A stretch of 64,000 nucleotides of DNA. Origin: GCA-2730975 sp964576585 (GTDB lineage: Bacteria > Verrucomicrobiota > Verrucomicrobiia > Opitutales > Seribacteraceae). The notes beneath the pieces were generated by a model that had not been told where the DNA came from, did not search any database, and worked only from the letters and a program-made list of their open reading frames with translations. The position numbers were made by a program, and so were the translations under genes. Location of the stretch: the NCBI GenBank assembly GCA_964576585.1, contig CAZNWO010000001.1:10849-74848 (forward strand). The letters run 5' to 3'. Below, one piece after another: positions 17,345 through 25,651 of this stretch; position 1 is the first letter of the stretch; the number at the start of each line of letters is the position of its first letter.

Positions 17345-18676
17345 TTAGCCTTGGGCTTGGAGGTTTTTGCGCAGCTTCTTCCATCTTGCGAGTCGTTCGG
17401 AGATTGCAGTTTCCGCTCCGGAATCTTGAGGAACAAAAAGCTCGAGGTTCGTTTCAAGGTAATCTTGCCCGGAAACATTTTCTGCAAAATCATGACTGTA
17501 AAGATAGGTCTCTTCTCCTTGTTCCCGATATTTCTTGTTGCGGCCATGCTTGTCTCGGATCGATGACGGCACTCGCTGAACGGAGTTTTCTCGAATCTCT
17601 TTCTTGGCTCGGGCCAGGGCTAGAGTAGAGCTGTTGCTCTTGGGACAAGTGGAGAGAAACAACGTTGCATGGGCCAAGCTCAACTCACATTCGGGAAGTC
17701 CGATAGTCTCGCACGCTCGAAAGACAGCATCCGCAACAAGCAAAGCTCGGGAATCCGCCAAACCCACGTCCTCGGAAGCAAAGATAACCAAGCGACGAGC
17801 AATAAAGCGGGGTTCCTCGCCCCCGACGAGCATTTTCGCCAACCAATAAAGCGCCGCATCGGGATCATTGCCCCGCATGCTTTTGATAAAGGCGGAGGCG
17901 GTGTCGTAATGTTCATCTTCGTTGCGGTCGTAGGCAATATTTCTTTCTGCAAAGAATCCCGAGACCGTTTCCTCTGAAACGTTTCCTCCAAGGGGCAAGG
18001 CTTCGACGATTGTCTCTAGAAAAGTGTAGGCCCTTCGCAAATCTCCATCCGACAGAACGGAGATGCGGCTGATTGCCTTTTCATCCGCCTTGCATTTTCG
18101 GGCACCTAGTCCTCGATCGCTGTCGGCAAGAGCTTGTTTAAGAGCCACGGCTATTTGATCGGCGGAAATGGGCGACAAGGTAAAGAGCTGGCTGCGACTC
18201 AGCAGGGGATCGATGACGTAGTAACGGGGATTGTGGGTGGTTGCTCCAATCAACCTGGCATGGCCCGATTCCAAGTCCGGCAAAAGGAGATCCTGCTGAG
18301 ATTTGTTGAAGCGGTGAATCTCGTCCACAAACAAGTAGCTGTTCGCGGACCCATGGTAACGACAGAGCTTGAGAGCCTCTCTTAATTCGGCGACATTAGA
18401 AGTCACGGCATTTACCCGAATGAGCCTACATTGACTTTCCGCAGCAATCACCGCGGCAAGGGAGGTTTTTCCGGAACCCGGAGGCCCCGCAAAAATCAAG
18501 TTTCCCAACCTGTTCTCACAAATCAGCTTCGGCAAAAGGCAACCCTTTCCCAAAACATGATCCTGACCTAGGATCTCCTCCAGTTTGCTTGGGCGCATCC
18601 TTTCCGCCAAGGGTCGCCTGGGAGGGGAGTCATCTCTTCCCTTTTCGAAAAAAATATCTTGAGAAGGTTTTGCCAT
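17345..18676 (-). CDS. rarA: Replication-associated recombination protein A (RarA/MgsA AAA ATPase)
   Basis: A clamp-loader-related AAA+ ATPase acting at stalled replication forks. The start is the ATG at 18676 (MAKPSQDIFFEKG), giving 443 residues; an upstream extension would run into the comEC promoter region. It shows the RarA N-terminal signature PLAERMRPSKLEEILGQ, Walker A GPPGSGKTS (~50), Walker B FVDEIHRFNKSQQD (~100), sensor 1 IGATTHNP (~130) and the tetramerisation domain with SMRGNDPDAALYWLAKML (~270-290). It is divergent from comEC with 47 bases between the starts. Confidence 0.95.
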   Translation of the reverse strand: MAKPSQDIFFEKGRDDSPPRRPLAERMRPSKLEEILGQDHVLGKGCLLPKLICENRLGNLIFAGPPGSGKTSLAAVIAAESQCRLIRVNAVTSNVAELREALKLCRYHGSANSYLFVDEIHRFNKSQQDLLLPDLESGHARLIGATTHNPRYYVIDPLLSRSQLFTLSPISADQIAVALKQALADSDRGLGARKCKADEKAISRISVLSDGDLRRAYTFLETIVEALPLGGNVSEETVSGFFAERNIAYDRNEDEHYDTASAFIKSMRGNDPDAALYWLAKMLVGGEEPRFIARRLVIFASEDVGLADSRALLVADAVFRACETIGLPECELSLAHATLFLSTCPKSNSSTLALARAKKEIRENSVQRVPSSIRDKHGRNKKYREQGEETYLYSHDFAENVSGQDYLETNLELFVPQDSGAETAISERLARWKKLRKNLQAQG

Positions 18677-18723
18677 CTGGGCTTCAATAGAAGCGATTTG
18701 CGGCCAGCGTCGCAAGAGCAGTA

Positions 18724-20388
18724 ATGAAAATCCCCACTTCAAAGACAGCTGCACTTCTTAGGGTTCCCTGGATTTGGTTGCTCTTGCCGGGGATTGGGGG
18801 ATATGTCGCAGCACGAGAACTTGCACCAATTGAGCCGACTGCTTTTTTCATCTTGGCCATTATCCTTTTTGCTTTCGCTTCCTTGTCAAGCTGGCGAAAA
18901 AACTCGATCAACGGCATATGGGAACTTTGTTTTGCCGCAGGAAGCTTTTGCTTAAGCACGGCACATTATGCACACACCGAGGGTCATCGAAAGCCAAATG
19001 GGCACCAACTGTCAATGCCTCCAAGGGAGTTGATTTTGGAGATGGCAATCAATCGGGTTTTCGAGCAACTCGAAAAAAGCGACGAATTTTCAGGCCTTGG
19101 GCTAATAACGGCAGCTCCAGTGATTCGGAAGGATTTGGTTGGGAAAAGAATACATTTCAGGTTGTGGCAATCCGAACAAGGTCCATTGCCCATTGAGGGG
19201 GAAGTTATATTGGCAAACGCTGTATTGTATCCCTTGGATGGCCGCAAAGACGATTCGTTCCAAAAACATCTTCTGGACAGGGACGTCTACTACCAGTTTC
19301 GAAGAGGAAGCCTGATCGGGGTAAAGAAAAGAGCCGGGACATTTGAAAGGTTTTGCCAAAACGCAAATCGAGAAATCGAAACTTGGCTCAAGCGAGGGGC
19401 GGATGCCAAAGACTCCAATTGCGCAAATATTTCCGTAGCCATGCTCTTGGGGAAAAAAGCTGCAATCCCACCCGACCAGAAGGAACGTTTCATCTTGGCT
19501 GGAGCAATGCACCTTTTTGCAATAAGCGGGTTGCACGTCGCAATCATTGCCGGACTTCTCACCTTGATACTGAGAGCACTTCCTGGTCCCAGTTGGCTTG
19601 AAACGATATTCTTGCTATCGATTCTTTTTGTTTACGTGAACATAACGGGAGCCGCTCCCTCCGCCGTACGGGCGTTCGTAATGATTGCATTTTGGAAGGC
19701 CTCGGGGTTGGCCGGCAGGAGAGGCGCCGCTTTTCCCGCACTCGTGGCCTCGGCGGTATTTGTCCTTGCTCTTGAGCCTGGGCAATTGCGTCAAAAGGGG
19801 TTTCAGCTTTCATACGCGGTCGTGGCATCCATCATCCTGTTTGGGGGGCCTCTCGGTGAAAAATTAACGGCACTCTTCAGACCTTGGCCTTTCCTGACAA
19901 ATGAAGAACTAAGCGTACCGAAAAAGCTTGGTGTGCAAGCTTCCTCTTGGTTTGGTGGCGCCTTGAGCATAAGCATTGCCGCAAGTTTGGCCAGTGCTCC
20001 ATTGACCGCAGAAGCTTTCGGAGTGTTTTCTCCGGGCGGAATCCTTCTCAACGTATTTTTAGTTCTGCTTGCGGTCTTGGTTCTATGGCTTGCGGTCTTT
20101 TCCTTGCCGTTTGCGTCCCAAGGGATTTATTTTTTCAACGAAATCGTCTGGGCTTTGATTAGTTGCATGGATTGGCTGGTCCATTCATTCGTTTCCATTC
20201 CCGGCCTGTTTTTCAAGGCGGAGTCCAAGACGGATTGGGCACCGGAACTAACCGTTGTCATCTACCTCGCAATATGCCTGATCACGGCCCGAAGGCTGCC
20301 AGAGGCATCGTGGAAAGCCTTTTCTGCGGCACCAGCTTGCACGATGTTTTTCATTGCCTTTGGAGTGAACCTGTCTTTGGGAAAATAA
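18724..20388 (+). CDS. comEC: ComEC/Rec2-family DNA-uptake channel protein, short form
   Basis: 554 residues. N-terminal hydrophobic helices and a soluble OB-like insert (~115-215) precede the Competence domain, marked by LAGAMHLFAISGLHVAIIAG (~258-277) and many membrane segments to the C-terminus. In transformable bacteria ComEC carries single-stranded DNA across the inner membrane. Many ComEC proteins also have a C-terminal metallo-beta-lactamase nuclease domain; this protein ends about 30 residues after its last membrane segment and shows no HxHxDH motif. The gene is complete, with a normal stop four bases before the next ATG. Other competence genes are not visible, so transformability is only a possibility. 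Confidence 0.88.
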   Translation: MKIPTSKTAALLRVPWIWLLLPGIGGYVAARELAPIEPTAFFILAIILFAFASLSSWRKNSINGIWELCFAAGSFCLSTAHYAHTEGHRKPNGHQLSMPPRELILEMAINRVFEQLEKSDEFSGLGLITAAPVIRKDLVGKRIHFRLWQSEQGPLPIEGEVILANAVLYPLDGRKDDSFQKHLLDRDVYYQFRRGSLIGVKKRAGTFERFCQNANREIETWLKRGADAKDSNCANISVAMLLGKKAAIPPDQKERFILAGAMHLFAISGLHVAIIAGLLTLILRALPGPSWLETIFLLSILFVYVNITGAAPSAVRAFVMIAFWKASGLAGRRGAAFPALVASAVFVLALEPGQLRQKGFQLSYAVVASIILFGGPLGEKLTALFRPWPFLTNEELSVPKKLGVQASSWFGGALSISIAASLASAPLTAEAFGVFSPGGILLNVFLVLLAVLVLWLAVFSLPFASQGIYFFNEIVWALISCMDWLVHSFVSIPGLFFKAESKTDWAPELTVVIYLAICLITARRLPEASWKAFSAAPACTMFFIAFGVNLSLGK

Positions 20389-20392
20389 GGTC

Positions 20393-20668
20393 ATGAAAAG
20401 CTCATACGAATTAGCCATGGAACGTTTTGGGGATGGGGATGACTCCAAAGCCCTTACCGATGAACAAAAAGCTGCGATTGCCGAGATCGAGGTAAAGTAC
20501 AAAGCAAAGATTGCCGAAAGAAAAATCTTCTTGGAAAAAAGCCTCGCAGACGCTCTTGCAACTGAGAATGAGGGCGAGGCTGAGGAAATCCGCCGACAAA
20601 TTGCCGAAGAAGTTTCAGCCTTGGAAGAGGAAGCGGAACAGGCGAAAGAGAAAATACGTCAAGCCTGA
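20393..20668 (+). CDS. Small conserved coiled-coil protein
   Basis: 91 residues, charged and almost entirely helical with heptad-like Ala/Leu/Glu/Lys spacing after residue ~20, so a coiled coil is likely. It begins MKSSYELAMERFGDG. Proteins with this opening (SYELAMERL, then LTDEQK and a coiled coil) are, as I recall, common in planctomycetes and verrucomicrobia and lack an assigned function. AAGG precedes the ATG at good distance. It starts four bases after comEC and is likely co-transcribed. No export signal is visible. Confidence 0.8.
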   Translation: MKSSYELAMERFGDGDDSKALTDEQKAAIAEIEVKYKAKIAERKIFLEKSLADALATENEGEAEEIRRQIAEEVSALEEEAEQAKEKIRQA

Positions 20669-20687
20669 CCATCTTTGAGCGAATCGA

Positions 20688-20716
20688 AGGGTGCCACCTA
20701 AGCAAGGCGTCACCCT
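20688..20716. terminator. Stem-loop between convergent genes
   Basis: AGGGTG (20688-20693) pairs with CACCCT (20711-20716), extended by GCC/GGC with a small bulge. It lies between the convergent ends of the coiled-coil gene and the AraC-type gene. There is no clear T tract on either side, so a bidirectional terminator role is only likely by position. Confidence 0.4.
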
Positions 20717-20721
20717 CAGAG

Positions 20722-21888
20722 TTAAACTCGAGGATGAATCTTGTATCTGTCGGGCAGCTTTCTGGCGAACCAGAACCAGACCTTGTTTCTCTTGATTGCA
20801 GAGAACTCAATGACTCGATTGCCGCCACTTTTCTTGACCAAACGAATAACGACGTCCCTCACGTCTTGGCCTTGGGTTAATTGGCCGATGGTTTCGCGAG
20901 CGACGACCAAGTCTTTGGGCGCGGCAAAATTCATGAAGGGTTTCTTGACCAGTTCCTTGGGGGACCATCCGAGAAATTCCGCCCAAGCATCCGAATCTCC
21001 TTGGAAGAAAATTTCTCCATTTTTCAGTAAAATCGTCCCGCTGTAATCGCAATCTTGCGAGAGCTCATCCATGGAATAGTCGCTGCGCAGGCGAGACCTG
21101 GCAGTCGGGTTTCTCATTTTATGGTAATGCTTGGGGGTAACTCCCACTCGCTTCTTAAAGGCGCGATGAAAATAATGCACGCTCTCGAAACCGCACTCCA
21201 AGGAAATCTCCTTTACGCTGACGCGTGCATTCGAGAGCAAGGTTTTCGCTCTCTCAATACGCTGCCGAATCAAATCCTCGGTAGGGCTTACCTCAAACTC
21301 GGTCTTGTAAAGAGCGGCAAAACGGCTGGTGCTGAGATTCGCCAGTTGTGCCATTTGCTCGATCGACCAAGGCTTGATCAATTTTTCGTGAACTTGCTCG
21401 CGGACTTCCCTGAGCACATGAGAGTGGTCGGAAGCAAACCTAGAGTAATCGTCTTTCGCAAATCGAGAAAGCTTGATGATGAATTCCTCAAGAACAAGGG
21501 AGGTGACGCGCTTCCAATTCTGCTCACGATCCTCCATCTCCGTTTTGATCTTCTCGAACATGGAGGTGATGAAATGAGTACGATAGGGATAAAACGCCTC
21601 GTCCAAGGGGAAGCCTGTGCTCTGGGCAAGTTTCTCGGCAGCGGGTCCTGAAAACGAAAGCGAGTCTATGGTCCACGATTTTCCCGTAGCCTTTAGATAA
21701 AGTGGTTCGCTGGGAGAACGGAGGAGGCAGGCACCTTGCTCTACTTCCGTCAAGCCATTGGTCGTCTTCACTACTGCCGGGCTGTGGAAATGAATGAAGG
21801 TGAAATCATTGGAACCCTTGGGTTCGTCGAGTGTTACTTTCTGAGAGTGCTTTGCGGAAGCGTCGCAATTATTGACTTGGAGTTTCAC
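20722..21888 (-). CDS. AraC-family transcriptional regulator with C-terminal PAS domain
   Basis: 388 residues in three parts. The N-terminal cupin-like sensor (~1-150) contains DFTFIHFHSPAVV. The AraC double helix-turn-helix (~165-265) contains LANLSTSRFAALYK, VKEISLECGFESVHYFHRAFKK and VGVTPKHY. The C-terminal PAS domain (~275-380) contains ILLKNGEIFFQGDSDAWAEFLGWSPKEL. A PAS domain after the AraC DNA-binding module is an unusual order and suggests a second signal input. The start codon is GTG at 21888. It is divergent from cysS across a 318-base region that holds an inverted repeat which could be its operator. Ligand and regulon are unknown. Confidence 0.88.
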   Translation of the reverse strand: MKLQVNNCDASAKHSQKVTLDEPKGSNDFTFIHFHSPAVVKTTNGLTEVEQGACLLRSPSEPLYLKATGKSWTIDSLSFSGPAAEKLAQSTGFPLDEAFYPYRTHFITSMFEKIKTEMEDREQNWKRVTSLVLEEFIIKLSRFAKDDYSRFASDHSHVLREVREQVHEKLIKPWSIEQMAQLANLSTSRFAALYKTEFEVSPTEDLIRQRIERAKTLLSNARVSVKEISLECGFESVHYFHRAFKKRVGVTPKHYHKMRNPTARSRLRSDYSMDELSQDCDYSGTILLKNGEIFFQGDSDAWAEFLGWSPKELVKKPFMNFAAPKDLVVARETIGQLTQGQDVRDVVIRLVKKSGGNRVIEFSAIKRNKVWFWFARKLPDRYKIHPRV

Positions 21889-22206
21889 GATAGTATTGGT
21901 GTGGTTTTCTTGTGGTGGGCAAAGTTTAGCAAAATAACCCTATATAGTTCAAATTAGGGCGACGGCATTTGCGGGATTAATTTATTCAGGCAAGACCTCA
22001 CAATAGGATTGGGTTATTTTAGGCACATCAAAAACCTGATAATTTAAAGGCTTGGGGGTCCTGTCAACTGCATAAGACAACTTTTAGCGGTGTGCCAAAT
22101 CGTCGATAAAAAATACAAAGAGGTCATGTTCGTCGAAAGTCACGCCTCGCAGTGAAGACCGTTTTTGTTTGCCCGAGACCAAGCCACGCGCAACCTCCGC
22201 CAAACA
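21889..22206. promoter_or_regulatory. Divergent intergenic region with a long-range inverted repeat
   Basis: This 318-base gene-free stretch separates the AraC-PAS regulator from cysS. It contains the 10-base sequence AAAATAACCC at 21931-21940 and its exact reverse complement at 22011-22020, with 70 bases between. A TATATA-containing segment directly follows the first arm. Spaced arms of this kind are consistent with a looping operator. No convincing -35/-10 pair, T-box or leader ORF was found for cysS. An in-frame TTG at 22165 could extend CysS by 14 residues, but the ATG at 22207 fits the family. Confidence 0.4.
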
Positions 22207-23634
22207 ATGGACAAAGGAGAGCCAGGGGCATTTTTTGTTTACGACACGCTCACTCGTGAAAAACAAAGGGTCTTTGCCGAAGATGGCGAGACCTTGAGGT
22301 TCTATTGCTGTGGTCCCACGGTTTACGGCCCCGCCCACATAGGAAACTTCAGGACATTCATCGCGCAGGATTTGTTCAGGAGGGTAGCGGAATGTTCGGG
22401 CATGAAGACCATGCATGTCAGAAATGTTACGGACGTTGACGACAAGACGATACGAGATTCCCGTGCCGCAGGAAAGAAGCTCGATGAGTTTACCTCCGAG
22501 TGGAGGGCTTTTTTCGAGAACGACTGCAACTCGCTCGGCTTACTAACTCCCCACGAAGAACCAAGTGCGGTAGTGCACATCCCGCAGCAAATTAAAATGA
22601 TCGAGGACCTGTTTTCCTCGGGGCACGCCTACTTGGGGGAGGACGGCTCAGTATACTTCAGGATATCCTCTTTCGAAAACTACGGCAAGTTGTCGGGTCT
22701 GGACAAAAGAGAAGTCCGAACCGCCCCAAGTGGCGAAACCATGGATCGAGACGAATATTCAAAGGAGGACTTGCGGGATTTTGCACTATGGAAGGCTCGC
22801 CGAGAAGAAGATGGAGAAAATTTCTGGAATAGCCCGTGGGGAGAGGGGCGCCCCGGATGGCATCTCGAATGTAGCGCCATGTGCAGGGAATACCTGGGCG
22901 ACTCTTTTGACATGCATTCCGGGGGAGAGGATTTGGTTTTTCCTCATCATGAAAACGAAATTGCCCAAAGCGAATGCTCTACCGGAAAAGCCTTTGCTCG
23001 TCATTGGTTTCACATCGCGCACCTAATGGTCGATGGAGGCAAAATGAGCAAGAGCCTAAACAACATGTACACGCTTTCGGACTTGCAGGCAAAGGGTTTT
23101 GTCCCTGAAGCCATTAGGTATTTACTTTTATCGGGTCACTATCGCCAATCGCTAAACTTCACGCTTTCGTCGTTGGATGCGGCCAGCGGGGCCTTGGCCA
23201 AACTCAAAAAGTTCGACGAATCTCTTGGCGCTGATAGACCTGCCGACTATTCGGAATCCGTTGCTAGAGGTCCCACGGAGCTTGGACCTTTTGAAGATTC
23301 CTGGAAATCATTGCTGGACGACTTGAATTCACCAAAGGCCTTAGGCGAACTTTTCGGTGCAATACGAGAAATAAATCTCGATCCGCTTTCATGTGAAGAA
23401 AAGACACGCATAAGGGATTCATTTTGGTTCATCCTACATGCGTTTGGATTAAAACTGGCCACCAACGATCAAATTGCGGAACCGCCGAAAGATGTAAAGG
23501 ATCTTGCCGAAAGCCGAATGGAGGCTCGAAAACTGAAAGATTGGGGAAGGGCAGACGAGCTGCGCGAACAAATTGCGGAAAAGGGTTGGACGATCAAGGA
23601 TTTGTCTGATGGCTACGAATTGACGCAGGCCTAA
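22207..23634 (+). CDS. cysS: Cysteine--tRNA ligase
   Basis: Charges tRNA-Cys. 475 residues, class I. Landmarks are FYCCGPTVYGPAHIGNFRTF (~28-47) with a zinc-binding cysteine and the HIGN form of the HIGH motif, the zinc/cysteine-site segments WHLECSAMC (~220) and GGEDLVFPHHENE (~240), and KMSKS (~280). The C-terminal region DWGRADELREQIAEKGW is the conserved anticodon-proximal end. It converges on prmA, with a perfect stem-loop overlapping both gene ends. Confidence 0.97.
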   Translation: MDKGEPGAFFVYDTLTREKQRVFAEDGETLRFYCCGPTVYGPAHIGNFRTFIAQDLFRRVAECSGMKTMHVRNVTDVDDKTIRDSRAAGKKLDEFTSEWRAFFENDCNSLGLLTPHEEPSAVVHIPQQIKMIEDLFSSGHAYLGEDGSVYFRISSFENYGKLSGLDKREVRTAPSGETMDRDEYSKEDLRDFALWKARREEDGENFWNSPWGEGRPGWHLECSAMCREYLGDSFDMHSGGEDLVFPHHENEIAQSECSTGKAFARHWFHIAHLMVDGGKMSKSLNNMYTLSDLQAKGFVPEAIRYLLLSGHYRQSLNFTLSSLDAASGALAKLKKFDESLGADRPADYSESVARGPTELGPFEDSWKSLLDDLNSPKALGELFGAIREINLDPLSCEEKTRIRDSFWFILHAFGLKLATNDQIAEPPKDVKDLAESRMEARKLKDWGRADELREQIAEKGWTIKDLSDGYELTQA

Positions 23635-23656
23635 ATCGGGCTAAGCTAAGTCCGAT
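23635..23656. terminator. Bidirectional stem-loop between cysS and prmA
   Basis: ATCGGGCT (23635-23642) pairs with AGTCCGAT (23649-23656) through eight pairs including one G-T, around a six-base loop. It sits exactly between the convergent stop codons and touches the prmA stop. No long T tract follows, so termination strength is uncertain. Confidence 0.55.
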
Positions 23657-24531
23657 CACTTTCTCCGAAGCTTCAACAAAGACCATTCGCCATCGTTCTG
23701 ACTGTTTGTAGAAATCTCGAGCTTCATGTCCTGAGATTGCTCCAAGAAAACGGTGGCTGTCGATTCCAATTCTTCTCCAAGAATCCCCGAAAGGGCCAAG
23801 GTGCCCTCTGGTCGCATCGCCAGCAGGAGCAATCGAGCATTGTCTTGGAGCAGGTCAGCCTGCAGATTCGCAAGAATTAAGTCGCCTGAGTTGGGCAAAA
23901 GGCCCTTGTCAAAGCCACAGGTCGCGAAAGTCGTTGCTTCTTCCAGTCCGTTGGCCTGCGCATTCTCGCGGGCAATTCGAACTGCATCCGGATCGATATC
24001 AAAGCCCATGACCTCCCCAAAGCCCGACAAATGAGCAGAAAGGGCCAAGATTCCAGATCCACAACCAGCATCAATGCAGGCTTTCCCGCTAGGGTCTCCC
24101 TTTTCAACAAATGACACCAATGCATTCAGGCAAAGACGAGTGGTCTCGTGAAGACCAGTACCAAAGGCCATGCCCGGATCTAAATAAAGGGCCTGATGAC
24201 CAGACGGCACCTGATAGCTGGATCGCTCCCATTCGGGAACCCAGTGAAGGGCCCCCATACTCCAAGCCGAAAAGTGTTCCTTGTATGACTCTTTCCAGTC
24301 AGTTTCCTGAAAAGCCTGAAAAGCCAACTTGGCTTCCTCGGGAACCAAAACATTGCGGATTGTCTGCCAGGCATCCATGGCTTCGGCTTCGTTGTCAAAA
24401 TAACCCTCCAGAGCACCTTCTCCCGTCAGGCGATTCACGACCAAGCTCCAGTTGGTGGGAGCCAATTCGCACAGGAAATCCTCAATCGGAGAAACCAACC
24501 CCGAAGAAACGGGGCAGCTGGCCTTGATCAT
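23656..24531 (-). CDS. prmA: Ribosomal protein L11 methyltransferase
   Basis: SAM-dependent trimethylation of lysines and the N-terminus of ribosomal protein L11. 291 residues. The N-terminal L11-recognition domain (~1-95) is followed by the conserved DWKESYKEHF, LDPGMAFGTGLHETTRLCL (~118) and the SAM loop IDAGCGSGILAL (~150). The acidic residue lies in FDIDPDAV and the LILANLQADLL motif at ~217 takes the place of NPPY. It is the last gene of the manA-to-prmA operon and starts with a 4-base ATGA overlap with purN. Confidence 0.95.
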   Translation of the reverse strand: MIKASCPVSSGLVSPIEDFLCELAPTNWSLVVNRLTGEGALEGYFDNEAEAMDAWQTIRNVLVPEEAKLAFQAFQETDWKESYKEHFSAWSMGALHWVPEWERSSYQVPSGHQALYLDPGMAFGTGLHETTRLCLNALVSFVEKGDPSGKACIDAGCGSGILALSAHLSGFGEVMGFDIDPDAVRIARENAQANGLEEATTFATCGFDKGLLPNSGDLILANLQADLLQDNARLLLLAMRPEGTLALSGILGEELESTATVFLEQSQDMKLEISTNSQNDGEWSLLKLRRK

Positions 24532-25130
24532 GCCGCGGGGTAGGGTATGACGCCCAAGGACAAATCACGGATCACGGATGGAAGTACCATATGTTCGGCA
24601 GCGTGAATTTTTTGGGATAGCAACTCAAGTGTGTCCCCAGGCATGACCCGAACCGGGGCTTGTGCGATTATTTCCCCTCCATCCACTTCCTCGTTAACCC
24701 AATGAATGGTGCAGCCCGTAACCTTGACCCCCCGATCATGAGCTTGCCTGATTGCATCCAGTCCTACAAAGCTAGGAAGTAGACTTGGGTGCAGGTTTAT
24801 AATCTTGCCGGGAAAGGCTTGCAGAAAGGAAGCTTTCAACACCCGCATGAAGCCTGCAAGGACAATTAGGTCGGGCTCGTCTGCGGAAATAGCTTCGATC
24901 CATTGCCCTTCGGCCTCTCCATCGAGTTTCGTCCTGAAGGATCCGGGATCCAAATGAGCGGCCTTCACCTGAAAACCTTCTGCTTTTTGAAGAATGCCGG
25001 CTTCAGCAACATCGCTGTAGACAGCTGCAATCTCAACCTCTTCCAGTTGACCGGTGCTGACGGCAGAAAGTATTGCTTCGGCATTAGACCCTGAACCAGA
25101 GCCAAGGATGACGACTTTCATTGAAGACAT
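24528..25130 (-). CDS. purN: Phosphoribosylglycinamide formyltransferase
   Basis: Third step of purine synthesis: transfers a formyl group from 10-formyl-THF to GAR. 200 residues. Visible are the phosphate-binding GSGSGSNAEAI (~10-20), VLAGFMRVL (~90), the catalytic NLHPSLLPSF (~112-121; Asn and His) and VDGGEIIAQ (~148-156; the Asp). The usual DxGPII motif reads DGGEII here, which still keeps the aspartate. It lies 12 bases after rfaE2 and overlaps prmA, within a mixed housekeeping operon. Confidence 0.95.
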   Translation of the reverse strand: MSSMKVVILGSGSGSNAEAILSAVSTGQLEEVEIAAVYSDVAEAGILQKAEGFQVKAAHLDPGSFRTKLDGEAEGQWIEAISADEPDLIVLAGFMRVLKASFLQAFPGKIINLHPSLLPSFVGLDAIRQAHDRGVKVTGCTIHWVNEEVDGGEIIAQAPVRVMPGDTLELLSQKIHAAEHMVLPSVIRDLSLGVIPYPAA

Positions 25131-25142
25131 TGCTGACAGGTA

Positions 25143-25649
25143 TCAGGTTTCGGGCAAGCTTTTAATTTTCTCGAGCAGGGTGGTTGTTCCATATCCTTCG
25201 AGAAAAGGAAGAAAGCGAATCTCCGCATCCACTTCCTCTAATGCCTCCTTTTCCTCGGCATTTATAGTATCAAGGCAATAGTCTCCGGCTTTGGCGTAAA
25301 TATCGGGTTTAAAGAATCTTATTTCCCGGACAAGCCTTTCGGTTTCGAAAACAAAGATCCCCGAGACAAACTTAAGAGACAAAAGTGCGTAGGCACGCTC
25401 GAGTTGAGTTTGCAGGGGGCGAGAGGGTCCCTTGAGAGCCCGAATGCTGGCATCGCCGTTCAGGGCAATCCACAGATGGTCTCCCAGAGAAGACGCGCTC
25501 TCAAGAAAATGCAAGTGGCCGGAGTGAAGCAGATCAAAGCAGCCATTGGTCAATACAACGGTTTCGCCTCGCTCGCTAGCGTCGCGCCTAACAGTTGCAG
25601 CCTCTTCAAGAGAAGAAACTCTGTCGGCAACCTCCCGAAGAGTGGCCAC
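25143..25649 (-). CDS. rfaE2: D-glycero-beta-D-manno-heptose 1-phosphate adenylyltransferase (stand-alone HldE domain II)
   Basis: Activates heptose-1-phosphate to ADP-heptose for LPS core synthesis. 168 residues, the length of the cytidylyltransferase-fold half of HldE. LTNGCFDLLHSGHLHFLESA (~34-53) carries the HxGH nucleotide-transfer motif, and the C-terminal EGYGTTTLLEKI is typical of this subgroup. The kinase half (HldE domain I) is not fused and not in the window, so a separate kinase gene is expected. The start is GTG at 25649, two bases after the dnaJ stop, with GAGGGAGAAG within the end of dnaJ as ribosome binding site. It implies a heptose-containing LPS. Confidence 0.9.
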   Translation of the reverse strand: MATLREVADRVSSLEEAATVRRDASERGETVVLTNGCFDLLHSGHLHFLESASSLGDHLWIALNGDASIRALKGPSRPLQTQLERAYALLSLKFVSGIFVFETERLVREIRFFKPDIYAKAGDYCLDTINAEEKEALEEVDAEIRFLPFLEGYGTTTLLEKIKSLPET

Positions 25650-25651
25650 CG

